DNA from: Ascidiaceihabitans sp.
GTDB taxonomy: Bacteria > Pseudomonadota > Alphaproteobacteria > Rhodobacterales > Rhodobacteraceae
NCBI GenBank assembly: GCA_029251465.1
Contig: JAQXDI010000061.1
Coordinates: 1 to 64,000, forward strand
Reading direction: 5' to 3'
DNA: 64,000 nucleotides
The notes beneath the pieces are model-generated. The model searched no databases. It saw only the letters and a program-made list of their open reading frames with translations, and was not told the origin of the DNA. Positions 43,161 through 50,635 of the stretch are shown here, one piece after another. Every line of letters starts with the position of its first letter. Positions within the stretch are counted from its first letter, which is position 1. Position numbers and translations under genes: made by a program.

Positions 43161-43174
43161 TGTTAGCGTTAACA
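43161..43174. promoter_or_regulatory. LacI-family-like operator before the second gap gene
   Basis: TGTTAGCGTTAACA is a 14-bp near-perfect palindrome (TGTTA-nCGn-TAACA), 22 bases before the gap start and close to where a promoter would lie. It is the best copy of the motif also found twice before the first gap gene, so both are likely controlled by one regulator. Confidence 0.65.
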
Positions 43175-43196
43175 TTACATCAAAAAGGACCAGATC

Positions 43197-44201
43197 ATGA
43201 CACTTAACGTAGGTATTAACGGATTTGGTCGCATTGGGCGCAACGTACTGCGCGCGCTATTGGAATCTGGGCGCGATGATATTCGCGTGGTGGCGATCAA
43301 CGATCTGGCCCCGCTTGAGACCAATACGCATTTGCTGGAATTTGACTCGGTCCATGGACGTCTGCGCGCACCGATCACGCTGGGCGAAAACACGCTGGAC
43401 GTGGGCACCGGCCCGATCCGCGTGAGCGCAGAACGTAGCCCCGACAAACTGGCATGGGACGACGTTGATGTGGCGCTGGAATGCACCGGCATTTTCCGCA
43501 GCACCGACGCCGCCGAACTGTACCTGAAAGCGGGTGCCAGTAAGGTGCTGATATCAGCTCCGTCCAAATCTGACGGCGTCAAAACCATCGTGTTCGGTGT
43601 GAACGACGATATCCTCGCTGACGGGGATCGTATCGCCTCAAACGGGTCGTGCACGACGAACTGTCTGGCCCCTGTCGCCAAGGTTTTGGACGACAATTTC
43701 GGCATTTTGCGCGGCACGATGACCACAGTGCACGCCTACACCGGCGGGCAGCCAACCCATGACCGCGCCAATTCCGATTTGGCCCGTGGGCGCGCGGCTG
43801 CGATGTCGATAGTGCCTACGTCTACCGGTGCGGCCAAGGCCATCGGTTTGGTGATGCCGCATTTGGCAGGCAAGCTGTATGGCACGTCGATCCGCGTTCC
43901 AACGCCGAATGTGTCCTGCGTAGATCTGACGGTTGAGGTCAAAACAGCCACCACAACCGAAGCGGTCAACGCAGCGTTTTCCGCCGCTGCAAACGGTCCG
44001 ATGGATCGTATTCTAGCCGTCGAATCCCGCCCTCTGGTGTCGGTTGATTTCAACCACGACCCGCACAGTTCGACCGTCGCGCTGGACGGCACCCACGTTC
44101 AGGACGGCACAATGATCCGTGTGATGGCATGGTACGACAACGAATGGGGGTTCTCGAACCGGATGCTGGATACGGCCGCTAAACTGGGTAAGTGCCTGTA
44201 A
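43197..44201 (+). CDS. gap: Glyceraldehyde-3-phosphate dehydrogenase, second copy (NAD type)
   Basis: This 334-residue paralogue shares GINGFGRIGRNVLRALLE, SNGSCTTNCLAPVAK (catalytic cysteine near 153) and WYDNEWGFSNRM with the first copy. It has Asp36 in AINDLAPLETNTHLLEFDSVHG, the residue that favours NAD, unlike Ala36 in its neighbour. The two are diverged enough to be separate lineages rather than a recent duplicate. It ends before a dispersed GTAAGGTG palindrome, and its promoter carries a TGTTAGCGTTAACA operator. Confidence 0.96.
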   Translation: MTLNVGINGFGRIGRNVLRALLESGRDDIRVVAINDLAPLETNTHLLEFDSVHGRLRAPITLGENTLDVGTGPIRVSAERSPDKLAWDDVDVALECTGIFRSTDAAELYLKAGASKVLISAPSKSDGVKTIVFGVNDDILADGDRIASNGSCTTNCLAPVAKVLDDNFGILRGTMTTVHAYTGGQPTHDRANSDLARGRAAAMSIVPTSTGAAKAIGLVMPHLAGKLYGTSIRVPTPNVSCVDLTVEVKTATTTEAVNAAFSAAANGPMDRILAVESRPLVSVDFNHDPHSSTVALDGTHVQDGTMIRVMAWYDNEWGFSNRMLDTAAKLGKCL

Positions 44202-44210
44202 AAAATGCGG

Positions 44211-44233
44211 GTAAGGTGGGCGTGTCGCCCACC
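44211..44233. terminator. Hairpin after the second gap gene (dispersed repeat copy)
   Basis: GGTGGGCG (44215-44222), loop TGT, CGCCCACC (44226-44233), preceded by GGGTAA. It lies between the convergent gap and coaD genes. It has the same GTAAGGTG lead and the same TGT loop as the grxD/zapA copy at 36.8 kb. Confidence 0.7.
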
Positions 44234-44243
44234 AATGCCCTAA

Positions 44244-44735
44244 CTAGCCAAGCCGCTTTTTCAGTTCTTCATTCACCAGTGGCGTCACGAATTTACTAAC
44301 GTCACCGTCAAGGCGCGCGATCTCTTTCACCAGCTTTGACGCAATCGCCTGGTGCTTAGCTTCGGCCATCAAAAACACCGTCTCGATGCTATTGTCCAAC
44401 GCACGGTTCATGCCAACCATTTGATATTCGTATTCAAAATCAGCAACAGCCCGCAGACCGCGGATGATCAGCGACGCATTCACGTCTGCGGCACATTTGA
44501 TCAAAAGGTTCTCGAACGGATGCACCACGATCTCGGTGCCCGTCTGTTCAGACAGTTTGGCGCACTCCGCCTCGATCATCGCCACGCGTTCTTCGAGGTT
44601 AAAAAGCGGCCCCTTGTCGCGGTTAATCGCGACCCCGATCACCAGTCGATCTACCAGCGCACTGGCGCGACGAATGATGTCGATATGGCCCAAAGTAATG
44701 GGATCGAAGGTTCCGGGATATAGGCCGACGCGCAT
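44244..44735 (-). CDS. coaD: Phosphopantetheine adenylyltransferase
   Basis: This 163-residue enzyme makes dephospho-CoA from 4'-phosphopantetheine and ATP. The nucleotidyl-transferase motif is YPGTFDPITLGHIDII, with RGLRAVADFEYEYQMVGMNRALD and the C-terminal ATP loop typical of CoaD. ATG 44735 with GGAG 7 bases upstream was chosen over a longer reading. Transcribed alone on the minus strand. Confidence 0.96.
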   Translation of the reverse strand: MRVGLYPGTFDPITLGHIDIIRRASALVDRLVIGVAINRDKGPLFNLEERVAMIEAECAKLSEQTGTEIVVHPFENLLIKCAADVNASLIIRGLRAVADFEYEYQMVGMNRALDNSIETVFLMAEAKHQAIASKLVKEIARLDGDVSKFVTPLVNEELKKRLG

Positions 44736-44816
44736 GGGTATGCTCCGAGTTCTAGAGACGTTAATGCAAACCACCATTTTGCGTTACGAAATGCAAGCAG
44801 GTGTTCCGCAGCGTCG

Positions 44817-45251
44817 TTAGTGCCCCATGATCATGCCTTGCAGCGCGTCTTTTTCCATTGAAAGTTCGCTCAGCCGCGCCTTGACCACGTCGCCCAACGT
44901 GATCAGCCCGATCATCGCCCCGTCTTCTATCACCGGCATGTGGCGAAACCGTCCTTCGGTCATTTTGGCAAGGATCGCGTCGGCCCGGTCACTGCGCTGG
45001 CAGCTGACCAGCTTGGACGTCATGTACGCGTCGACGGTTTTCTCAAGGCAGCCAGCCCCCTGCTTGCCGATTTCGCGCACGATGTCGCGTTCTGACAAAA
45101 TGCCCTGCGCCTCGCTGCCATCAGGCGAAATCACCACCGCCCCGATCCGTCGTTCCCCAAGGATTTTTGCCGCATCCGACATCGACGTGCCGGGCGTTAC
45201 GGTGACAACGGCATCATCGGATTTCGATTTCAGGATTTGGTGGACTTGCAT
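44817..45251 (-). CDS. CBS-domain protein
   Basis: This 144-residue protein consists of a pair of CBS motifs (VTVTPGTSMSDAAKILGERRIGAVVISPDGSEAQGILSERDIVREIGKQG and TSKLVSCQRSDRADAILAKMTEGRFRHMPVIEDGAMIGLITLGDVVKARLSEL). CBS pairs bind adenosyl ligands such as AMP, ATP or SAM and act as energy sensors. No partner domain is fused. GAGG precedes the ATG. Its partner is unknown. Confidence 0.92.
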   Translation of the reverse strand: MQVHQILKSKSDDAVVTVTPGTSMSDAAKILGERRIGAVVISPDGSEAQGILSERDIVREIGKQGAGCLEKTVDAYMTSKLVSCQRSDRADAILAKMTEGRFRHMPVIEDGAMIGLITLGDVVKARLSELSMEKDALQGMIMGH

Positions 45252-45305
45252 GGCTGACCTCGTGAATTGTGATGTGGTCCCCCCAGCCTCGCCGCAAAGG
45301 GTCGA

Positions 45306-46208
45306 TCAAGTCAAGGTTGCCGCTTGTAATTTTGCAACCTCCGCGCGCACCCCTGCCCCCAGTTCAGCCGCAAATCGCGCAAGTTTTGCGTTCTGGCGGT
45401 CATCTTCGTGACGGATCAGGTAAAAGCTGCGGGTGAGGCTGATGTGATCCATCAGGATGCGTTTGACTTTCGGGGCCGAGGGCAGCGCAAAATCGTGCAC
45501 GACTCCAACGCCGCCGCCGTGGCGCAGCAAGTTCAGCTGCACCGAGACGGAATTGCTGGCCAGCGGCACCCGCCCGACGCCGATGTCAGCAAGATAGTCC
45601 AGTTCGCGGTCAAAAATCATGTCGGGGATATAGCCGACAATGCGGTGCGCCCTGAGGTCTTCGATGGTTTCGATGGGGCCATGCCGTTTCAGATAGTTTT
45701 GCGCGGCGGCCAGATGCAGGGAATAATCGGTGATTTTCTGCACAGTCAGCCGCCCTGCGGTGGGTGCGCTGACGCCAATCGCCAAATCCGCCTCGCGCCG
45801 CGACAGGTTGAACACACGCGGCAGCGCGACGATCTGGATATCTAAGTCGGGGTGGTCCTGTGCCAGGGCCGCGCAGACTTGCGGCAAGATGTAGTTCGCA
45901 CAGCCATCGGGCGCACCGATGCGCATCTGCCCTTTCAGGCTTTCGCTGTGATCCGGCAGGCTAGCGGTGGCAAGACGCATCGCAGCCTCAGCCGTTTCAG
46001 CGCGTGCAAGCAGTTCTGCCCCCGCTTCGGTCAGCGCGTAGCCTTGGGGTGATTTCATGAACAGTCCCGCGCCCACAGCATCCTCAAGCCGCGCCATGCG
46101 TCGCCCTAATGTTGCCGGGTCAAGGCGCAGCAGTTTGCCTGCCGCTGACAACCCACCCTCGCGCGCGACGGAAAGAAACAGGCGCAGATCATCCCAGTTG
46201 GTGTGCAT
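45306..46208 (-). CDS. LysR-family regulator, probable regulator of mmsA
   Basis: This 300-residue LysR protein has the helix-turn-helix at residues 6-65 (WDDLRLFLSVAREGGLSAAGKLLRLDPATLGRRMARLEDAVG) and an effector domain from about 93. The start was set at 46208 because it gives the standard N-terminus. It is divergent from mmsA, with a TTTTGC palindrome between them, so it most likely controls mmsA and perhaps the downstream valine genes. Confidence 0.9.
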   Translation of the reverse strand: MHTNWDDLRLFLSVAREGGLSAAGKLLRLDPATLGRRMARLEDAVGAGLFMKSPQGYALTEAGAELLARAETAEAAMRLATASLPDHSESLKGQMRIGAPDGCANYILPQVCAALAQDHPDLDIQIVALPRVFNLSRREADLAIGVSAPTAGRLTVQKITDYSLHLAAAQNYLKRHGPIETIEDLRAHRIVGYIPDMIFDRELDYLADIGVGRVPLASNSVSVQLNLLRHGGGVGVVHDFALPSAPKVKRILMDHISLTRSFYLIRHEDDRQNAKLARFAAELGAGVRAEVAKLQAATLT

Positions 46209-46224
46209 GTGAGGCTCCCGTTCA

Positions 46225-46242
46225 TTTTGCGAAAATGCAAAA
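46225..46242. promoter_or_regulatory. LysR-type operator candidate before mmsA
   Basis: TTTTGC-GAAAAT-GCAAAA is a perfect 6-6-6 dyad that fits the LysR T-N11-A rule, in the 109-bp divergent spacer. A related GTTTTTGCAAG lies at 46271-46281. Confidence 0.6.
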
Positions 46243-46317
46243 CGACTTTGGTATATTTCCTCTGTTGCCTGCGTTTTTGCAAGGGTACTGTGTGGCAAAT
46301 TCCAAAGGGAGACTTCC

Positions 46318-47817
46318 ATGCAAGAACTCACACACTTTATCAACGGCGAACACGTCAAAGGCACAACCGGCCGTTTTGCCGACGTCATGAACCCCGCCAC
46401 GGGCGAAGTTCAGGCGCAATGCCCGCTCGCATCTGCCGCTGAAATGGACATTGCGGTGCAACACGCCACCGCCGCACAGCCAAAATGGGCCGCAACAAAC
46501 CCACAACGCCGCGCCCGGGTGATGATGAAATTCGTCGGTCTTTTGAACGACAACATGGATAAATTGGCCGAGGCCTTGTCGCGCGAGCACGGCAAAACCT
46601 TGCCAGATGCGGCCGGTGACGTGCAGCGCGGACTGGAAGTGGTCGAATATTGCATCGGCGCGCCTGAGCTGCTGAAAGGTGATTACACCGACAGCGCGGG
46701 CCCCGGCATCGACATGTATTCCATGCGTCAGGCCTTGGGTGTCACGGCCGGCATCACGCCGTTCAACTTTCCGGCGATGATCCCGATGTGGATGTTTGCG
46801 CCAGCCATCGCGTGCGGCAACGCGTTCATCCTGAAACCGTCCGAGCGTGATCCGTCTGTGCCGCTTATGCTGGCCGAATTGATGCTGGAAGCGGGCCTGC
46901 CAAAAGGCATCCTGCAAGTCGTAAACGGTGACAAAGAAGCGGTTGATGCAATCCTGCACCACGACGTGATCCAGTCGGTTGGCTTTGTCGGATCGACCCC
47001 AATCGCCGAATACATTTATGCGACGGGCTGTGCGAACGGCAAACGCGTGCAGTGCTTTGGCGGCGCGAAAAACCATATGATCATCATGCCAGACGCGGAC
47101 ATGGACCAAGCAGCAGACGCGCTGATTGGTGCCGGTTACGGTGCGGCAGGCGAACGTTGTATGGCGATTTCGGTGGCGGTGCCTGTGGGCGACGACACGG
47201 CAGATCGTTTGATCGACAAATTGGTGCCCCGCATCGAGGCGCTCAAAGTCGGGCCATACACCTCAGGCAATGACGTCGATTACGGGCCCGTTGTGACGGC
47301 GGCGGCTAAGGCCAACATCGAACGTCTGGTCCAAACCGGCATCGATCAAGGTGCGGAACTGGTTGTGGACGGGCGCGATTTCTCGTTGCAAGGCTATGAG
47401 GACGGTTTCTTTGTCGGGCCGCATTTGTTCGACAAAGCCACCAAAGACATGGACATCTACAAGCACGAGATTTTCGGCCCCGTGCTGACCTGCGTACGCG
47501 CCCAAAGCTACGAAGAAGCGATTGGTTTGGCGATGGACCACGAATACGGCAACGGCACCGCGATCTTTACCCGCGACGGCGACGCCGCGCGTGATTTTGC
47601 CAACCGGATCAACGTCGGCATGGTCGGTATCAACGTGCCAATCCCTGTGCCATTGGCCTACCACACGTTTGGCGGTTGGAAAAAGTCGGTGTTTGGCGAT
47701 CTGAACCAGCACGGACCAGATGCGTTCAAATTCTACACGCGCACCAAAACTGTGACAGCGCGCTGGCCTTCAGGCATCAAAGAAGGTGGCGAATTCTCAA
47801 TTCCAGTCATGGAATAA
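46318..47817 (+). CDS. mmsA: CoA-acylating methylmalonate-semialdehyde dehydrogenase
   Basis: This 499-residue enzyme converts methylmalonate semialdehyde to propionyl-CoA in valine degradation. It has the NAD-binding segment ITPFNFPAMIPMWMFAPAIACGNAFILKPSERDPSVP and the catalytic cysteine in GAGYGAAGERCMAIS near residue 282, and FGGAKNHMIIMPDADMDQA, which is specific to MmsA. GGGAGA precedes the ATG. Divergent from the LysR gene and followed by a strong terminator, so it is its own unit. Confidence 0.97.
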   Translation: MQELTHFINGEHVKGTTGRFADVMNPATGEVQAQCPLASAAEMDIAVQHATAAQPKWAATNPQRRARVMMKFVGLLNDNMDKLAEALSREHGKTLPDAAGDVQRGLEVVEYCIGAPELLKGDYTDSAGPGIDMYSMRQALGVTAGITPFNFPAMIPMWMFAPAIACGNAFILKPSERDPSVPLMLAELMLEAGLPKGILQVVNGDKEAVDAILHHDVIQSVGFVGSTPIAEYIYATGCANGKRVQCFGGAKNHMIIMPDADMDQAADALIGAGYGAAGERCMAISVAVPVGDDTADRLIDKLVPRIEALKVGPYTSGNDVDYGPVVTAAAKANIERLVQTGIDQGAELVVDGRDFSLQGYEDGFFVGPHLFDKATKDMDIYKHEIFGPVLTCVRAQSYEEAIGLAMDHEYGNGTAIFTRDGDAARDFANRINVGMVGINVPIPVPLAYHTFGGWKKSVFGDLNQHGPDAFKFYTRTKTVTARWPSGIKEGGEFSIPVME

Positions 47818-47836
47818 TCGCGCCAGACTAAACGGT

Positions 47837-47874
47837 AAAACGCCGCCGCATGAGTGATCTTGCGGCGGCGTTTT
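47837..47874. terminator. Bidirectional terminator between mmsA and the phosphatase pseudogene
   Basis: AAAACGCCGCCGCA (47837-47850) and TGCGGCGGCGTTTT (47861-47874) are perfect 14-bp arms with a 10-base loop, with A and T runs on both sides. It serves both convergent genes. Confidence 0.96.
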
Positions 47875-47876
47875 CG

Positions 47877-49318
47877 TTAGTTCGCAACAGATGCTGAATG
47901 CAGCACGTTACCGGCTTTGCCGTGGAAATCGACAGCCCACGCGCCGGTCTTTGGCGTGATGATCCCAAAACTGAAATCATACGACGTGAAAAACGTGCCG
48001 GTGTCACCGCCAAGGTTGGTGATGATGGTGCCAACTTTGGGATGCAGCGACCCGTCCGCTTGTTTCAGGCTAGGATCACGGCTGGTGCCGCCGTTGCCAA
48101 ACACCAATTGTGTCGGGCGCCCGTTGTCCAGATCCATCTGCTGGGCGAGGTGAATGTGCCCTGCCATCGTCATTTTGATCTGCGCGGGCAGTTTCTTCCA
48201 GACGCTGGCGGCTAAGGCCTGTTGCAGGGTTTTGTCCGTCGCGCCAAAGCTTGGGTAGGTGGGGTTACCCCAGCTGGCGACGGCCCAGAACGGACGGTGC
48301 GTGACCAGCCACGCAGGCTTGGTCCCTCTCCCTTTGGCGATCAATTCGACGCCACTGAATTCGGCGGCGTATTGTTTGACCATCGCGGGATCAGGGGTCT
48401 GATGCGTGTCGCGATCAATGCGCGATCAATGCGCGATGTGTCCATGACAATGACCTGAAAATCATCGAACACCACAGGATACGGTAGCGTATAGTTCCAA
48501 TCGTTGCCCCCCGCATCCACTGGAGTGTTGGGCTGGCCGTTTTGGCCCAGCGTGCCCGGGCATGTGGTGGGCCAATCACCTGTCAGCTCAATCGGGTTCG
48601 GATCCAGCAGGTAAAACCACCCGTTCCACGCGCGGCTGCAGTCTTCGTGATTGCCGCGCACAGGGATCATCGGGGCCGCTGCGAACAGGTTTTTGGAGGG
48701 CGCGAAATAGTCAGCCTGCCAGCTGATCCAGCTGTAGCCAACCGTGCGCTGATCGCATTTGGTGCCACAATATCCGTATTCGCGGTAGTGCATGTCGCCC
48801 ACGTGGATCAGCAAATCGGGGGACTGGGCGGCGGTCGCATTGGCGAGGCCCACGTAGTCCCAAGGCGGGCGCACGAGAGTTAAATCCCCTGAGGTATCAG
48901 TGGCTTGGGGCGTGGCTTTCGCAGCCTTTGCCCCGTCGCAATCCTGTACGTCGCCGCCTTTGACGCGGCAGCCTGTGTCCCCGACCACCGCCACTTTTTG
49001 CGGAGACGTTGTCGGCGTGGGCAAGCTGATGCCTGCGACAGTCATGTTCGCCATGCTGGCGTCAACGGCACCAACACACACGCGGATTTCGTCGAAATTA
49101 GCGGGGGCCACATCGCTGCGCAAGGTCAGCGAAACAGTGCCTGCGTCATGCGTGAGATCAGGGCACATTGTGGCCCCGTTTGCGCCCTTGGGTACAATCA
49201 CCCGCGCCTGCGCTTTGCCCAAACCGTCGTATTGAACCCAAGCATGCTGCGCCGTCGCCCCTGCACTGCCCAAGCCCGTCAGCGCAAACGCGGCAAGCAT
49301 CGATTGAAAAACTTTCAT
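47877..49318 (-). pseudogene. Secreted metallophosphoesterase broken by an 11-bp tandem duplication
   Basis: Two minus-strand pieces belong together. The N-terminal part (from 49318) has a signal peptide (MKVFQSMLAAFALTGLGSAGATAQ) and metallophosphoesterase blocks VVGDTGCRVKGGDVQDCDG, LIHVGDMHYREYGYCG and PVRGNHEDCSRAWNGWFY. The C-terminal part has VTHRPFWAVASW and MAGHIHLAQQMD. The unit CGCGATCAATG at 48410-48420 is repeated at 48421-48431. With both copies the frame goes MDTSRIDRALIATRIRP and ends; with one copy it reads MDTSRIDRDTHQTPDPAMVKQY straight into the C-terminal part, giving 476 residues. The break is recent, since the rest of both frames is intact. Confidence 0.88.
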
Positions 49319-49480
49319 AAAATGTTCCCTAGAAACGGATCAGGCCAAAAATGCAGCCCAAAATACAAACTTAACTTATGCGCAAAGCCTTGCATGTGTG
49401 CTTTGGGCTTGCAACATTCTCGAAACTTTCAGAATTTAACACATGTTCAATTCGACACATCCCCACCGCGAGGCACCCAA

Positions 49481-50623
49481 ATGGATTTTGCACTAAGCGA
49501 AGAACAAACCGCGATTTTTGACATGGCCCACAGCTTTGGCCAAGACAACATTGCGCCTTTTGCACGCCAATGGGAGGCCGACGGCACGATCCCGAAAACG
49601 CTCTGGCCAGAGGTCGGCGCGCTGGGATTTGGTGGGCTTTACGTGTCCGAAGACGGCGGCGGCGCGGGGCTGTCACGCCTCGACGCAACGATGGTGTTCG
49701 AGGCCTTGTCGATGGCCTGCCCGTCGGTCGCCGCGTTCCTATCGATCCACAACATGTGCGCCAAAATGATCGACAGCTTTGGCAGCGATGAATTAAAATC
49801 ACGCGTTATGCCGGACGTTTTGACGATGAAAACCGTGCTGAGCTATGCGCTGACGGAACCGGGGTCAGGCTCTGATGCGTCGGCGTTGAAAACCCGCGCG
49901 GCCCGCACAAACGAAGGCTACACGCTGAACGGTACCAAGGCGTTTATTTCCGGTGGCGGCTATTCGGATGCGTATGTTTGCATGGTGCGCACCGGCGAAG
50001 ATGGCGCAAAAGGTGTGTCCGCGATGTTGGTCGAAGACGGTGCTGCAGGCCTGAGTTTTGGCGCGCTAGAGGACAAAATGGGCTGGCGGTCACAACCCAC
50101 AGCGCAGGTCCAATTTGACGACTGCCAAATCGATGCCGCCAACCTGATCGGCGACGAAGGCCGCGGATTCAAATACGCGATGATGGGGCTGGATGGGGGC
50201 CGTTTGAACATCGCCGCGTGTTCGATTGGTGCCGCGCAAACCGCGTTAACCACCACGCTGGCCTACATGGGCGAACGCAAAGCCTTTGGCCAATCCATCG
50301 ATCAATTCCAAGGGCTGCAATGGCGTCTTGCCGACATGGAAATTGAACTGCAAGCCGCCCGTACCTTTCTGCGCCACGCCGCATGGAAACTGGACACCGG
50401 CGCGCCCGATGCGACAAAATTCTGCGCGATGGCCAAGAAATTCGTGACCGACGCAGGCAGCAAAATCGTTGATCAATGCCTGCAATTGCACGGTGGCTAT
50501 GGCTATCTGGCCGACTACGGGATCGAAAAATTGGTGCGCGATTTGCGGGTGCATCAAATCCTTGAAGGCACCAACGAAATCATGCGCGTGATCGTCGCCC
50601 GTGATATGTTGAAAAACCGCTAA
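49481..50623 (+). CDS. Acyl-CoA dehydrogenase, probably isobutyryl-CoA dehydrogenase
   Basis: This 380-residue FAD flavoprotein follows the acyl-CoA dehydrogenase order: N-terminal helices, LSYALTEPGSGSDASALKTRA, WRSQPTAQVQFDDCQI, GRLNIAACSIGAAQTAL and the catalytic base in LEGTNEIMRVIVARDML. It is immediately followed (12 bp) by HIBYL-CoA hydrolase/3-hydroxyisobutyrate dehydrogenase sequence, so it very likely oxidises isobutyryl-CoA from valine. GAGG lies ahead of the ATG at 49481 but at a longer than usual spacing. Confidence 0.92.
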   Translation: MDFALSEEQTAIFDMAHSFGQDNIAPFARQWEADGTIPKTLWPEVGALGFGGLYVSEDGGGAGLSRLDATMVFEALSMACPSVAAFLSIHNMCAKMIDSFGSDELKSRVMPDVLTMKTVLSYALTEPGSGSDASALKTRAARTNEGYTLNGTKAFISGGGYSDAYVCMVRTGEDGAKGVSAMLVEDGAAGLSFGALEDKMGWRSQPTAQVQFDDCQIDAANLIGDEGRGFKYAMMGLDGGRLNIAACSIGAAQTALTTTLAYMGERKAFGQSIDQFQGLQWRLADMEIELQAARTFLRHAAWKLDTGAPDATKFCAMAKKFVTDAGSKIVDQCLQLHGGYGYLADYGIEKLVRDLRVHQILEGTNEIMRVIVARDMLKNR

Positions 50624-50635
50624 GGAGCCGACAGG

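Noticed and set aside
41886-44201. The two gap genes as a recent tandem duplication
   Set aside because: They differ throughout, including the cofactor-site residue, so they are separate lineages.
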